A program made the position numbers and the translations under genes. A stretch of DNA of 64,000 nucleotides from positions 1,426,001 through 1,490,000 of the forward strand of contig NW_025408669.1 of NCBI RefSeq assembly GCF_020360975.1. The letters run 5' to 3'. The DNA is from Hirsutella rhossiliensis (Eukaryota > Ascomycota > Sordariomycetes > Hypocreales > Ophiocordycipitaceae). The notes under the pieces were generated by a model. The model searched no databases and was not told the DNA's origin. It saw only the letters and a list, made by a program, of their open reading frames with translations. Shown here one piece after another: positions 20,377 through 31,031 of this stretch (within the stretch, counting starts at the first letter, position 1; every line of letters begins with the position of its first letter).

Positions 20377-23300
20377 TCAACGAAGGAAGAGATCCCCAAC
20401 GCCGTTCCGCAACGACCTCGTCCGGTCCACGTGGTCCAAGCCCAGAAAGTCGTCCTCGGATGAAGCCACGTTCCAAAGCTCGTCGTCTTGCACTATGTCA
20501 GCCTCTGGCCCAGCCCAGTTCACCAAAGGGAGATAAGGGGGACTCACCACTGTCGAGGTACTGTGGCTTGGAGTAGCTTGCCCGCCGCACCACTGCAAAC
20601 TTGATTTTCTCGAAGCTCTTGCCCTTGAGACCCGTGCGCTTCTCAAGCCGCTTCTTCGTGTCGGAAAACTTCTCCCCCTGTGAAGAGTGTCAGCAAACGT
20701 CCAGCACTCCCTGACAACGGCGCGTTACTTGCCTCCTTGAGCAGGAATTTGAACGGAACCCCGTGCACCCGGTTGACTTCGGTCTGGAAATGCAAGACGT
20801 GAATGAAGTTCTTGTCATCCGCCCCCACCTCCTCTTCCGGCACCCGCTCGGCATATATTTGCGTGTACTCGTTCAAGTTGAGAACAGGGTGCTCGCGCTG
20901 GGGCTCGCGATAGAACCGGTTGGAGCTTGTCTCGTATACCCGAATTTGCCCGCCCTCGGCCTCATCCGGGATCTTGGCCTTCTTGACGAGGGCCTGGATG
21001 AGATCTTCAATTGTCCCAGTCTTGGGAACGAGCAAGTCAAGGTGGTCCTGTTTCGACTATCAGCAAAAAGTCATCCAGGACGTGATCAGACTTTCTCACC
21101 TCCTTGGTGATGCCCTCGCTCAGCCATGTGACCTTGATGCTCTTCTTGGTGTCTAGCTCGGCGAGACTGATTTCTAAAACTTCAAAGTAAAACGCGTCGT
21201 TCCTCTGGCTCGAGTTGAGCGTGTTTGACCCCATTGGGTTTAGAATCTGCCGCAGGCTTGGGTTGGTTCCCCGTCGAACCGGAGCTTTGGGATTGCTCGT
21301 CGTCGCATTGACCGTCCACAGGCGAATGTGCGTAGGGGGCACTGAGAGGTAGGCGCCGACGCGCTCGGCCAAGGCGTCGTAGTTGATCTTCGCATTGAGA
21401 ACGAGATCGAACGGCGGGTATTGGGCTTGATCGCATCTGGTCGTATGGGGATGGAACCTGACTGTCCTCTTGTGCTCGAGAAAATCGTAATACTCGCGCG
21501 CGTCCTCGAAATGCTCCGAAGCCCGAGTTCTGGAAATACCATCAGCAGCCGGCGAGCCTAGATGCAGCCGGGAAAAAGAGACGCACGATTCCTGCAGGGA
21601 CTTGTTTGCAGCCCGCGCCTGGTCGGCCGACTTGTCAGAGGTCCGCTGAAAGCAGATGATGTCACCATCTTGAAGCTCCGCAACCTTCAACGATTGCTTT
21701 GGCTTCAGAGGCTCAATCATGGTCGGTTTGATTTCCTGACGAGGGTCAGCATCACTCACGCCCAGCGTTGGGATCATCATATCCAGTAACGCACCTCCCA
21801 CAGTAGCAGTTTCTCATCCGCCGGCAGCTTCTCTCCCCAGCCCATCTTGTGCAAAATCAGAGGAACGAGCTCCTCAACCTTTCTCTCCTTGCCAATGTAG
21901 ACGTGGCCAACACCCGTCAAAGTCTGCTGGGCATAGTCAAAGTGTTTGAGGAGCAAAAGAATAGTGTCGTTTTTGACGACGGCGCCATTCGCCTGGCTTT
22001 GGTACGACGGCCAGATGGGCTCGCCCTCGGCACTGAGCTCCTCGGCGACCTCGGCCCACACGCGCAGGCTCATATCGCGGTGTGCGGCTGATCGAGTAAA
22101 GACGTCCTCGACTGTCGGCCCGAGATCCATGATCGGCTGGTCGGGTCGAATCGTCTTATTTTGCCGGTTGACCATGAGCCAGAGCCGCACCTTGTGTCCG
22201 TCCTGGCCAATGTCGGCGGCCACCTGGTTTGCAAACTCCTCCATCGTCATGGTCCGGCGAAGCCTGTAGGACCTCGGGGCGGCGGCGTCGACTTCGGGAT
22301 TGGCGTCAAAGACGCACAGGTCGGTGCCGCCATACTGCCGGAACGTGTCATCGGTGATGACCTTGGCCATCATGTACAGGTGCGCCTCCTTTTGCTCTCG
22401 TCGGCGCGTTTCTCGGAGCGCATTCTCCTCCTCGAACCGTTGCTCTGTCCCTTGTCCGTCAGCGTTGGGCCTTTCCACACGTCTGCAGAGGGGGCGTGTG
22501 CTCACGAAGATGCAGTGGAGTGTCTGCCTGGGTGACTGGGCACAGTATCTTGTCCAGCTTTGATTGACGGATGTAGACCAACATGTAAGCGCTATTCTGT
22601 CGCATGATGGGTGCCTTCTTCTGGAGCGGCGCTCGAGGGTACCCGTTGGCCGTCCGGTATTCGCCGCCAAAGTTCTCCTCGAGCACCTCCCTCAGGGTGG
22701 CCCGCGTCACCTTGTCGTCGTCGTACTTGTAGAACCAGCCGTCCTTTTCCGGCTTGATGAAGGCGTAGTAATGGCCGGCATTGAGGTCGCCGCTGTGGAC
22801 GAGGACGCCGTGCAGCTGGTAGGTCCAGGGCTCCGACCTGCCGGCGCCCTCGGCGAGGTAGGGCGCGGCGTCAAAGATCTCGGGGAACTCGTATCTGTCA
22901 TTAATTTTCATCATCATGTCTCTTTGGATGTCGTACTCGAAACGCTTCAGCTGCAGATGCAAAACGTCGGGGAAGCTGGTGAAGATGACGCCCTTGTTAG
23001 CGTCCTGCAGCTTGTGCTGGTCGCCGGCAAAATACTGGTTCTCGCCGTCCATCTTCTCTACCTGGATGTAGTCCTGGAAGCTGTCGAGCACGTTGTTGTT
23101 ACCGCTCACGTTGAGCTGGATGTCCCAAAAGTCCTCGATGCGGCTCGACTCGTAATCCACGTTGATACACGAGATGTACGTCTTGATCTTGCCGCTGAAC
23201 ATTTCGGGGAGGACGTTCTCGGCCTTTGTGCCCTTCATCCTCTCCTCCATTCTCTCCATGAGCTTGCGCGACAGTTCCTGGACATCCTGCTGCTCGAAGA

Positions 23301-24505
23301 TGTGTCGCGTCTCCCAGCCAAAGGACTTTGTCAGCTCATTGGTGCCGACCGCCTGCTCCGACGTCTGCAGCTGGTAGAAGAGGCGCTGCAGGGTGTATGC
23401 CGAGTTTTGCATGCTCTCGTCGTTTTCCGTGGGGATCTCATATACGGCCTGTGCGGGCAGCATCAGCATCCACGACGGCCAACAGGGTTACGGATGCAAG
23501 GGTCAAAACGCACCTTGCGAAAGGCATTGGTAAAGTACAGCGATTGCAGGAGGGAGTTGAGGTAGCAGGTGGCGCCCTGGTTCTTGAGGCCGACGTATCC
23601 CGTTTCCTTCTTGGAGTCGTAGTTGACAAAGTTGTGCCACAGGACGCCCGTCTCGTCCTCGACGAAGCGGAGATATGCCGTGATGTTGGCCGTGTCGTTT
23701 TCGCAGAGTGGGCGGCTGCCGTGCTCCCACGGGACGTTGAACATTCTCCGGTGCTCGACGAAGCGGGTGAAGCCCCAATCGCCCTCCTCCTTTGTGAATC
23801 GGTGGTGAGCGGCATGGTGAACGTATAAGCTCGGGTCGTTGGGGTTCCAGAGAACGAGGGCGAATTGGACGCAGCAGCTCCAGTTGTCTGGGACGGCGGA
23901 GGCATCGAAGCCGTGTTCAAGGTAGATGGAGCATTGGTCGGTGTTATTCCCGTGGGGGAAGAGGAGGATACGCCTGCGGGAAGACGCATGTCAGTAAAGG
24001 ACTTTGATCTTTGCATACAGAGGCGGAGGCGCCGGCTGTTTGGATGGGAGAGAGAGGCAGATGGACGCACCATGGGAAACCACCGGCATGGAAGACAGGA
24101 CCATGAGCCTTTTTGCCAAGATTGCGCCAGTTCTCGACGGTCCAGGTATGCGCGTAGTCCTCAATGATTTTGGGCTCATCTAATAAAGGCGGGAGAGCGA
24201 GCTCCTTCATGGCCTCGTCTATGATGGTAGCAAGGTTAGCCGACGGGGCGGAATCGGCGGCGGCAAGGGGGAGACGCACTGTCGTTGGCCATGGGCAGGT
24301 CTTGAAGCTGGTGGCCCGTCTCGGCCTGGTCGAGGTGGTCGGGGCTGATGATGGCGACGGGGTCCTTTTCGGGGGCATCGCCAACGCCGACATAGTCGTC
24401 GGCGTCCACCACCATCTCATTGGGGGAGTCGACGTTGTAGCTCTGGTGACGGAATTCAGAATTAGCCAAGCTGCGGTAGGGCAGACGGTGGGAGACGGGG
24501 GCCAT
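20377..24505 (-). CDS. ubp15: Ubiquitin C-terminal hydrolase, USP7/Ubp15 type
   Basis: Ten exons encode 1,188 residues: 24505-24280, 24218-24071, 23973-23514, 23448-22506, 22444-21795, 21735-21587, 21529-21100, 21047-20733, 20677-20548 and 20492-20377. The protein removes ubiquitin from substrates; orthologues act in cell cycle and peroxisome biology. Order of domains: an N-terminal MATH/TRAF domain (about 85-230; [19 protein letters not shown]), the USP catalytic domain (about 250-560) with nucleophile Cys261 in [20 protein letters not shown] and His504 in LNAGHYYAF, then the ubiquitin-like repeats of the HAUSP C-terminal region ([16 protein letters not shown] onward). The C-terminus [20 protein letters not shown] is the conserved family tail. 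Intron 8 (20732-20678) has a GC donor (GCAAGT); the other donors are GT. Catalytic residues are intact. Confidence 0.95.
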
Positions 24506-26800
24506 GGTAAAAACGGCGGCGAGACGAGCACTGGATATGGCAACAGGGGATAGGAGGAGGGAGGATATGGGGAGGGGAAATGAACAGGCGTGGAACGTGT
24601 CGAGGACAGAGAGGGTCTCGAGGGTGATGACGAAGGTGCCGTGGCGACGGGCATGGGGGTCGGCAGCCAGTCGCAGGAGACGAAGAAGAAGGCTCTGGCG
24701 CGGCGTGCAGCGGCAAAGGCAAGCAAGAGCCAGACGAGCAGGTGAAGGGCTCAGCCGCGGCGACGGGGCAGCAGCAAGGGAAGCTTACCATGGCAGGCAG
24801 CTGGGCGTGTCGACCGCTTGCTCGGGTCGAGGTCGGCCTCTGGCAGCGGTTGCCGGTCGCAGCGCGCCCAGTGCAGAGGCCGTGACGGCTCTTTTGCTTG
24901 ATCTGGGCCTCGAGAGGCGTCGCGGGCGGCAGTGGGCGGCAGTGGGCGGGCAGCAGTGGCAATCGGGCGAGCGCGTACAAATGGGATTACAAGAGGACGA
25001 CGTCAGGCGCGACAATGACGGGGCGCGGGAGGAAGCGAGCGGCGGCGGCGGCGGAGGCGGCGGGCGGGCGGCGGGGGCAGTGACAGTGGGTGGTGGGAAA
25101 AGGTGAAGGGGCAAAAAGTGGAAGAGAATCTAGACCCGGGCACGGAAAAAATGGAACCAAAAATGGGAAGCGGCGAGAGTTGGAGGAGGGGCCGATGTTC
25201 TCTGGGAGGCGATAAAAAGCGAGGTAAGAGGTTGAGTTTATTCCAAGATGAAAAATCAAATAAACTGGGAAGACTGACGAAACAGGCCAGAGGCTCTGCT
25301 GCAACGCGGAGCGAGTCTCGTTCAGGATGGTATTCGACCTACGCTTCCCTACCTACTACGTATTATGAACAAGCCGCTGTGCTGTGCGTGGGCGAGGGCA
25401 GAGGAGAGCCAGGTCAGGCAGGATTCGAATGCGGAGTGGTGGATTTCGGCCGCACTTGGTGGGAGACAGGCCGCCAGAGGAGCCTTTTCTTGGATTCCTC
25501 GTTGCCTCGTGGAGACTGAGTGCCGAGTCGAGGGGGCGCTGGTGGTGAAGGCAGAGGTTGGGTGTGCTAGGGCAGGACCTGGGTGTGCATGGTGCAGGCC
25601 GGTTATGACATGTATCGCACTAACAGGGCCGGTGTATCCTCACCTCCACCGGCAGTGGGTGGACGGAAGCCTGAAGAGAGGGGCGGCGCTTCAGCTGCCT
25701 GGAGCCGGTGACGTTGGCGCCCCTCCTCACCTTGCGTCGGTAAGGCGGCCCAGGACCTTGCAAGGCATGCAGCTCTGAGCTTCCAGCTTTGACGTCCACT
25801 TCTGTTGCCACACGGCCAACTTGGCATGTGTTTTTTGTTTTGTTTTTTTTGCACTGGGCAGCTCTCGCATATATATATATATATCTCTCTCTATTTCGAG
25901 GAGAAGAGCAGGGGGCCACGCTGCGGGAGCTCATGTCCATCAAGTCGACATGACACGGCTTGCTTGGTTCAATCTGGTGAAGCCTCTTTTGACGGATGAT
26001 TAAGGCATCCATCTATCCAGCCGCATGAGCACTGACACGTGCAAACCATCTCCTGTAGGCAAGCGTGTTGTTGAGTCGAGTCGACACACTAATACCCGTC
26101 TCCATACAGGCGACGCTCCCCGTGCGTGCCCATCCTCTCCCGTATAATCCCGCTCCGGCGTTGCAGCACCAGGTCTCATTGGCAAAACACCCCCTCCATC
26201 TCCCTCTGCCGCCAGAGCGCAGAAACAATGCGGGACAGGAGAGAGGGGATGAGGAAACAGGCATGGACCGAGTGAAGCAGCACGGCTCGCAAAAGTCTCC
26301 CGCTGACCTGACGCTTGCAGCAGATCAGCGCTCGCATTGCGACTCTGTACTCAAAACTCTCGCGCTTGGCCCAGATTTGCATCTTCAAGCCCGTCGTTTT
26401 GCGCCTGTTGGGCTGTGCCCGTTGCTGCTCGCTCGTTAGGCTGCTGCCGATACCGCTTCATGTGGGGAAAGCTTGAACGCTAGGGGGGGGGCCTTCGATT
26501 CGATAGCCTCAAGCTTGCCTGCATCTTGCATCTTGCATGTGCGTGCCTGTCTTGCCGTGCAAATCGACATCGCTCTCCTCCGCCGCCTCTTCTTTTCCCC
26601 ATTGCCCGCCCTCTAATACCTCGTCTCCCCCTTTTCTTTTTCCGCCAACCTTGTTCTCTCGACCTTGGAGCAACTCACCACCCCCCCGAGATCGCTCCTG
26701 GGCCCCACCACCGAGGAGAAAGCTATCCTGCGCCGAAGCTATCCTGCGCCATCCATCCATCATCACACACATATTCCCCCTTCTGCATGGAACCGTGGGC
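24506..26800. other. Long divergent intergenic region, no gene seen
   Basis: About 2.3 kb separates the USP7-like and mitochondrial kinase genes. The left third is GC-rich with GGC-type repeats near 25030-25080. The middle contains an AT dinucleotide run, and the right end is pyrimidine-rich. I looked for conserved protein blocks in all frames and for tRNA arms and found none. Confidence 0.5.
25869..25884. repeat. AT dinucleotide run
   Basis: Eight consecutive AT units followed by a short CT run. It is a simple repeat in the promoter-side intergenic region. Confidence 0.85.
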
Positions 26801-28405
26801 ATGTTCTCCCTCTCGCTGCCCCAGGCCAGCAAGCGATGCAGATTGAACGCCGTCCCTTTGGCCTCGGCGGCCTCGGCCCTTGCCGGCCGTGACTCGTCCT
26901 CCCCCATACCCCACCACCATCACCAGAACTTCCAGAAGCAACAGTCCCGCACCGCCAGCAATGGCGCCTGGCGGCCCGTCTCCGTCTTAGACGAGTATAT
27001 AATTCCCCTTCATCTTCCCAGCCGGCTGCTCTCGTTGGTCCCGCACGCTGACGCTCCTCCTCGTCAAGATGGGTCGCTCGAGAGGCCCGGCCGATAAGCC
27101 TCCGACAGCTCATGGTTTTTGGCCGCTCTCTCACCGAGTCGCGCCTCATCAGCTCCGCAAACTACGTCCGCACCGAGTTGCCTGTTAGGTGAGCCCCGAT
27201 CGCCAGCCCAACCTCGCCCCGAGCTCCCCGCTGACTCTAGTCTGCAGAATAGCCCATCGCTTACGCGACATGCAACGCCTCCCCTACGTCGTCGTAACCA
27301 ACCAGCACATCAACGACGTCTACGATCTTTACTACAACGCCTTCGACACCTTCCGCAGGCTCAAGGAGGTCAAGACGCTCGAGGATAACGACAAACTTTG
27401 CAGCATCATCAGCCAGAACCTCAAGGGCCACTTGACCGTCATCCCCAAGCTGGCCCAGGGCATTCTCGAGTGCGGCGAGCTGATGGACCCCCGAGAGCTC
27501 GACCAGTTTATGAATACCATTCTGAGATCGGTGAGTCTGGTCCCCCCACCTTTACCTGCCTGGCTAACTCGGCCCAGCGCATCTCCCGCCGCGTCATCGC
27601 CGAGCAACATCTCTCCCTGACGGAAACATACAACTCGCCCTACTTCTCCCCCGGCGCCAAGCTCTCCGAGTCCGACTTCATCGGCGAAGTCTTCATCAAG
27701 TGCTCCGCCAAGGACGTTGTCGACCGCTGTGCAAAGGCCGTCCGTGCCCTCGCCCGCTCTACAAATGGGCCCGACGTCGCCATCCCCGAGATCCGCGTCG
27801 TCGGCCACCTTGACGCCAGCTTCCCCTACATCCTCAGCCACATCGAGTACATTGTCGGCGAGCTCCTGCGCAACTCGGTCCAGGCCGTCGCCGATCGCCA
27901 ACAGCACAAGAAGCCTGACAACACCGCCTCCTCCCTTTCCCCAGCCACCACCACGCCGCCCCCCCCCGTCGAAGTGACCGTCTGCGAAGCCCAGGAGCAT
28001 GTCATCTTCCGCATCTCGGACCAGGGCGGCGGCATCCCCCGCGACCAGCTCCCCCACCTGTGGTCCTTCAGCAAGGGCCCCCAGAGCCAGCGCCGCCTCG
28101 AGAACCTCGGCCAAGTGCCTCGCATGGCCGCCACCATGCAGGAGCTCCACGTCCAGGACGAGCTCGCCCGCGCAGACCTCAAGACGCCCCCCTACCAGAG
28201 CTCCCTCTCTCCGCTCACCGTCCGCCCCCCAAACCTGCGCCTCGGCATGGGCCTTCCCCTCAGCCGCGTCTACGCAGAGTACTGGGCCGGCAGCCTCCAC
28301 CTCCACAGCCTCGAGGGCTACGGCGTCGACGCCTTTCTCCAGATATCTCGCCTCGGAAATAAGAACGAGCAGCTCACAACCAGGGCCAGCATGGACGCTG
28401 TATAG
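26801..28405 (+). CDS. Mitochondrial pyruvate/branched-chain dehydrogenase kinase (PDK/BCKDK family)
   Basis: Four exons, 26801-26994, 27069-27188, 27248-27530 and 27578-28405, encode 474 residues. This family phosphorylates the E1 subunit of mitochondrial 2-oxoacid dehydrogenases and switches them off. The first 55 residues are basic and Ser/Ala-rich, a probable mitochondrial leader. SLRQLMVFGRSLTESRLISS and RTELPVRIAHRLRDMQRLPY define the helical N-domain. The GHKL ATP-binding domain shows the N-box HIEYIVGELLRNSVQAV, the G1 box ISDQGGGIP and GMGLPLSRVYAEYWAGSLHL. A Pro/Thr/His-rich insert interrupts the region after the N-box. Intron 1 ends in AAG; that junction alone joins VLDE to WVAREARPISLRQL. 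The presence of FGRSLTESRLISSANYVRTE suggests the BCKDK or Pkp2-like branch, but the exact substrate is not settled. Confidence 0.9.
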
Positions 28406-29111
28406 AATACCGCGGGCCTTCGCTCGTGCCTTCCCATCATGTACCTCGGCGTGTATCAAGACGTGCGCGCCGTGACACTGGGAAGCGTGCCGCCACAGTG
28501 CATGGTGAACATCTGGTCTGGGCAGGGAGCAGGACTGTTTCCGCCCACGCCCTCTAAACACGACCTTATGGTGGTAAACGGGTGGACAGAGGCGGGCCAT
28601 GTCTGCATGCGCTCCAACGCAACTTGCACGTCTTCCGTCGTGAAACATGAGGAGTCGATTACATTGGCCTTTCAGCTGCCTATCTGCGAGAAACCGGGCT
28701 TGAAAAGAAAAAGGGAGAAAAAAAACAGACAGATGAAATAAGGCTGCGTCACAGATAAAAAGGACTCGCCATCGCGCGCCACCCCGCCTGTCCGAGGAGA
28801 GCCAAGCCGTCGGCTGACCGCCGACTCAACCGCAAGACTGGTGGAAGAAAGACTTGGAAGAGCACGCCTGTGATAACTCTGTAGCTGCGGCCAACCGAGG
28901 GCGACGCGCAGAACCACATCAAATGTACCGCGCCCCAACTCCCGATACAGCTGTTAGCAGTGACACGAGTATCCATAATATCCTCTCCCCCTCCCGCGGT
29001 GGTATCCGTCGTCCTCTTCAACTCCTGGCCCCAAAAGTGGAGCGACGAGCCGGTGAAACAACCATAGACTGCCCGACATCATCATCGGTCGCTGTCCACG
29101 TCGCGCCTGGC
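28406..29111. other. Convergent intergenic region
   Basis: About 700 nt lies between the kinase and septin 3' ends. A purine-rich stretch near 28700-28740 is notable, but nothing coding is visible. Confidence 0.55.
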
Positions 29112-30464
29112 TTAGCGACGGCCGTGGCTGCGGACGGCGCTGCCCTGCATCGCCTCGAGCTCGCCCTCGAGCTGTTTGATCTGGGCATGGGTCTGCTCGA
29201 GATCCTTATTGAGGCGGTCGCGTTCGGAAATGAGCTTCTGCTCCCACTGGCGGAACCGCTGCTCCTCGATCTTGACCTGCTCGGTGAAGCGCTTCCGCAG
29301 GGCCTCTTCCTCTTCCTTGAACTTGGGGTTGTCGAGCTTTCTGGGACGAGCCTCGCCGAACTTGCGGGTCTCCATCTGCTGCGCACGGTAGGCCTCATAG
29401 TGAAGCTCCTCGGTGGTGTGGATGAGGTCGAGCATGTGCGTTCTGATCAGGATCGATCGCAGCTTCTTGAAGTCGCAATGATCCTCGTTTTCAACCTCGG
29501 CAACACCCCACGAATATTGGCGGCCCTTGACGATGCGGCCGTCGCCCGTCTTGACGTCCTTTTCGGAGCCGATGACGGCAAACGGCATGGCAGCCATGAG
29601 GCTGCGGGCGTGCTGAGCGGCAGCCTCGTCATCCTCCTCAATCGGAGGCTGGTAGATTTTGATGTTCTGTGCCTCGATGACGGAGATGATCTGCAGACGT
29701 GATTAGTGGACGCTTGCATAGAAGGCCCTCGAAGAAACACACTCTTTGCTTGAACTTGGCAAGGTCGGCCGAGCTGAGGGTGTCTGCCTTGGCAATCACT
29801 GGAATGAGGTTGACGCGAGAGCAGAGCCTCTTCATGACTTCAATGTCGAGAGGCTTGAGAGTGTGGCCGGTAGGGCGGATGAAGTACAGGCAAGCATGGA
29901 CACGGAGGTCAATCTTGTCCTGGCGACGGGGCTGTTGCTCCTGAAGCATGTAGGACTCGTGCTGGTCGTCGAGAAACTCGATGATGGGCATCCAAGAGTC
30001 ACGGTTGTTGACATAGTCGCCGAAGCCGGGGGTGTCGATGACAGTCAGGCGGACTGCACGAGGGCACGGTCAGCCACGGTGGTGGAGCAGGATAGAGAGG
30101 GAAATGTGGCTACCCTTGAAGAACTTCTCCTCGAGCTCAGCCTTGGTGATCTCAATCTCGACAGTCTTGTCGACCTGCTTCTGGTGACGCTTCTTGTGAT
30201 CGGCGTAGTTCTTGATGGTGGTGGAGAAGAGTGTGTTGATAAAGGTGGTCTTGCCCAGGCCCGACTCGCCAGCGACCTGGAAAACAACACGTCAGTCACG
30301 CGCGGGCGACGAGGAAGCGTCTCGACGCCAAAGTCAGACGAGGCAGCGAGAAAACACACCATGATGGTGAAGCTGGCACCGCGCTTGGCGACAATCTTGT
30401 GCCGCTGGTTGGGCAGATTGGCAATGCCAATGGGCGAGGCGCTCTCGGGGGCCGGGGGAGCCAT
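29112..30464 (-). CDS. aspB: Septin, Cdc3/AspB class
   Basis: Four exons, 30464-30360, 30276-30114, 30053-29743 and 29690-29112, encode 385 residues. Septins are GTP-binding proteins that form hetero-oligomeric filaments at septa, branch points and hyphal tips. The P-loop GESGLGKTT is at residues 38-46, the G3 motif DTPGFGD follows in VIDTPGFGDYVNNRDSWMPI, and the G4 motif AKAD is in VIAKADTLSSADL. The septin unique element includes GRQYSWGVAEVENEDHCDF. A basic stretch before the P-loop (RHKIVAKRG) is the phosphoinositide-binding polybasic motif. The C-terminus is a predicted coiled coil (about 310-375). Class assignment to Cdc3/AspB rests on remembered similarity of the N-terminal block SPIGIANLPNQRHKI, so a neighbouring class is possible. 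Confidence 0.92.
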
Positions 30465-31027
30465 CTTGGAGAAATCAGCAAGAGAGAAGAGATAGGGAGT
30501 GATGCAGGATATCCGGCTCAGAGGCGGAGACGAAGAGAGCGATGTCTATGGCTGCGCTGCGAGGGGAACCCAAGGGAAGGGGGGGGTTTGAAGGATGCTG
30601 GAGCTGGCCAGAGAGTCGCAGCTCTGCAGTGAATCGCACTCAACTCAGGGGAAAATGAGACCAAGCCCAAAGGGGCTGGGCAGGGTCGTGGCCTCCAGCC
30701 CTTGCCTGCCATTGCCATTATGTAAGGTGCATGCTGCGGTACCACAGGCAAGAGGAGAAGTCGGTCAACCGGGCTCCACTTGCTCCTCGCCCAGCGGCCC
30801 TGCAGCAGGGTCTGTGCGCATGGATCGCCTGGTAATATGGACTAATAATTACTGTAGTCTTGGACATGAGGGGCGTCGGGATTAATTATCTGCCGGCATC
30901 CGTCTAATCTACAAGAGGAGCCTGAAAAAGTTGGGCGCATCAGCTAATCGATAAGACAAGAAGCAATTCGCAAACCGAAATTCTATCACTGATCCATCAT
31001 CCACCACAGGATCATGGCCTGCCGTCA
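30465..31027. other. Divergent promoter region between septin and pwp2
   Basis: About 560 nt with two outward-facing genes. The right end is more AT-rich and contains a short upstream ORF candidate. No other gene is seen. Confidence 0.55.
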
Positions 31028-31031
31028 ATGA
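31014..31031 (+). promoter_or_regulatory. Five-codon upstream ORF overlapping the pwp2 start
   Basis: ATG at 31014 opens M-A-C-R-Q and stops with TGA at 31029-31031. That stop overlaps the candidate pwp2 ATG at 31028 in the string ATGA. If the mRNA leader includes it, ribosomes would terminate exactly at the main start, a termination-reinitiation arrangement. The transcript start is unknown. Confidence 0.4.

Noticed and set aside
22564..23565. Plus-strand frame of 333 codons inside the USP7-like gene
   Set aside because: Antisense to the catalytic domain, whose Cys and His motifs are intact on the minus strand.
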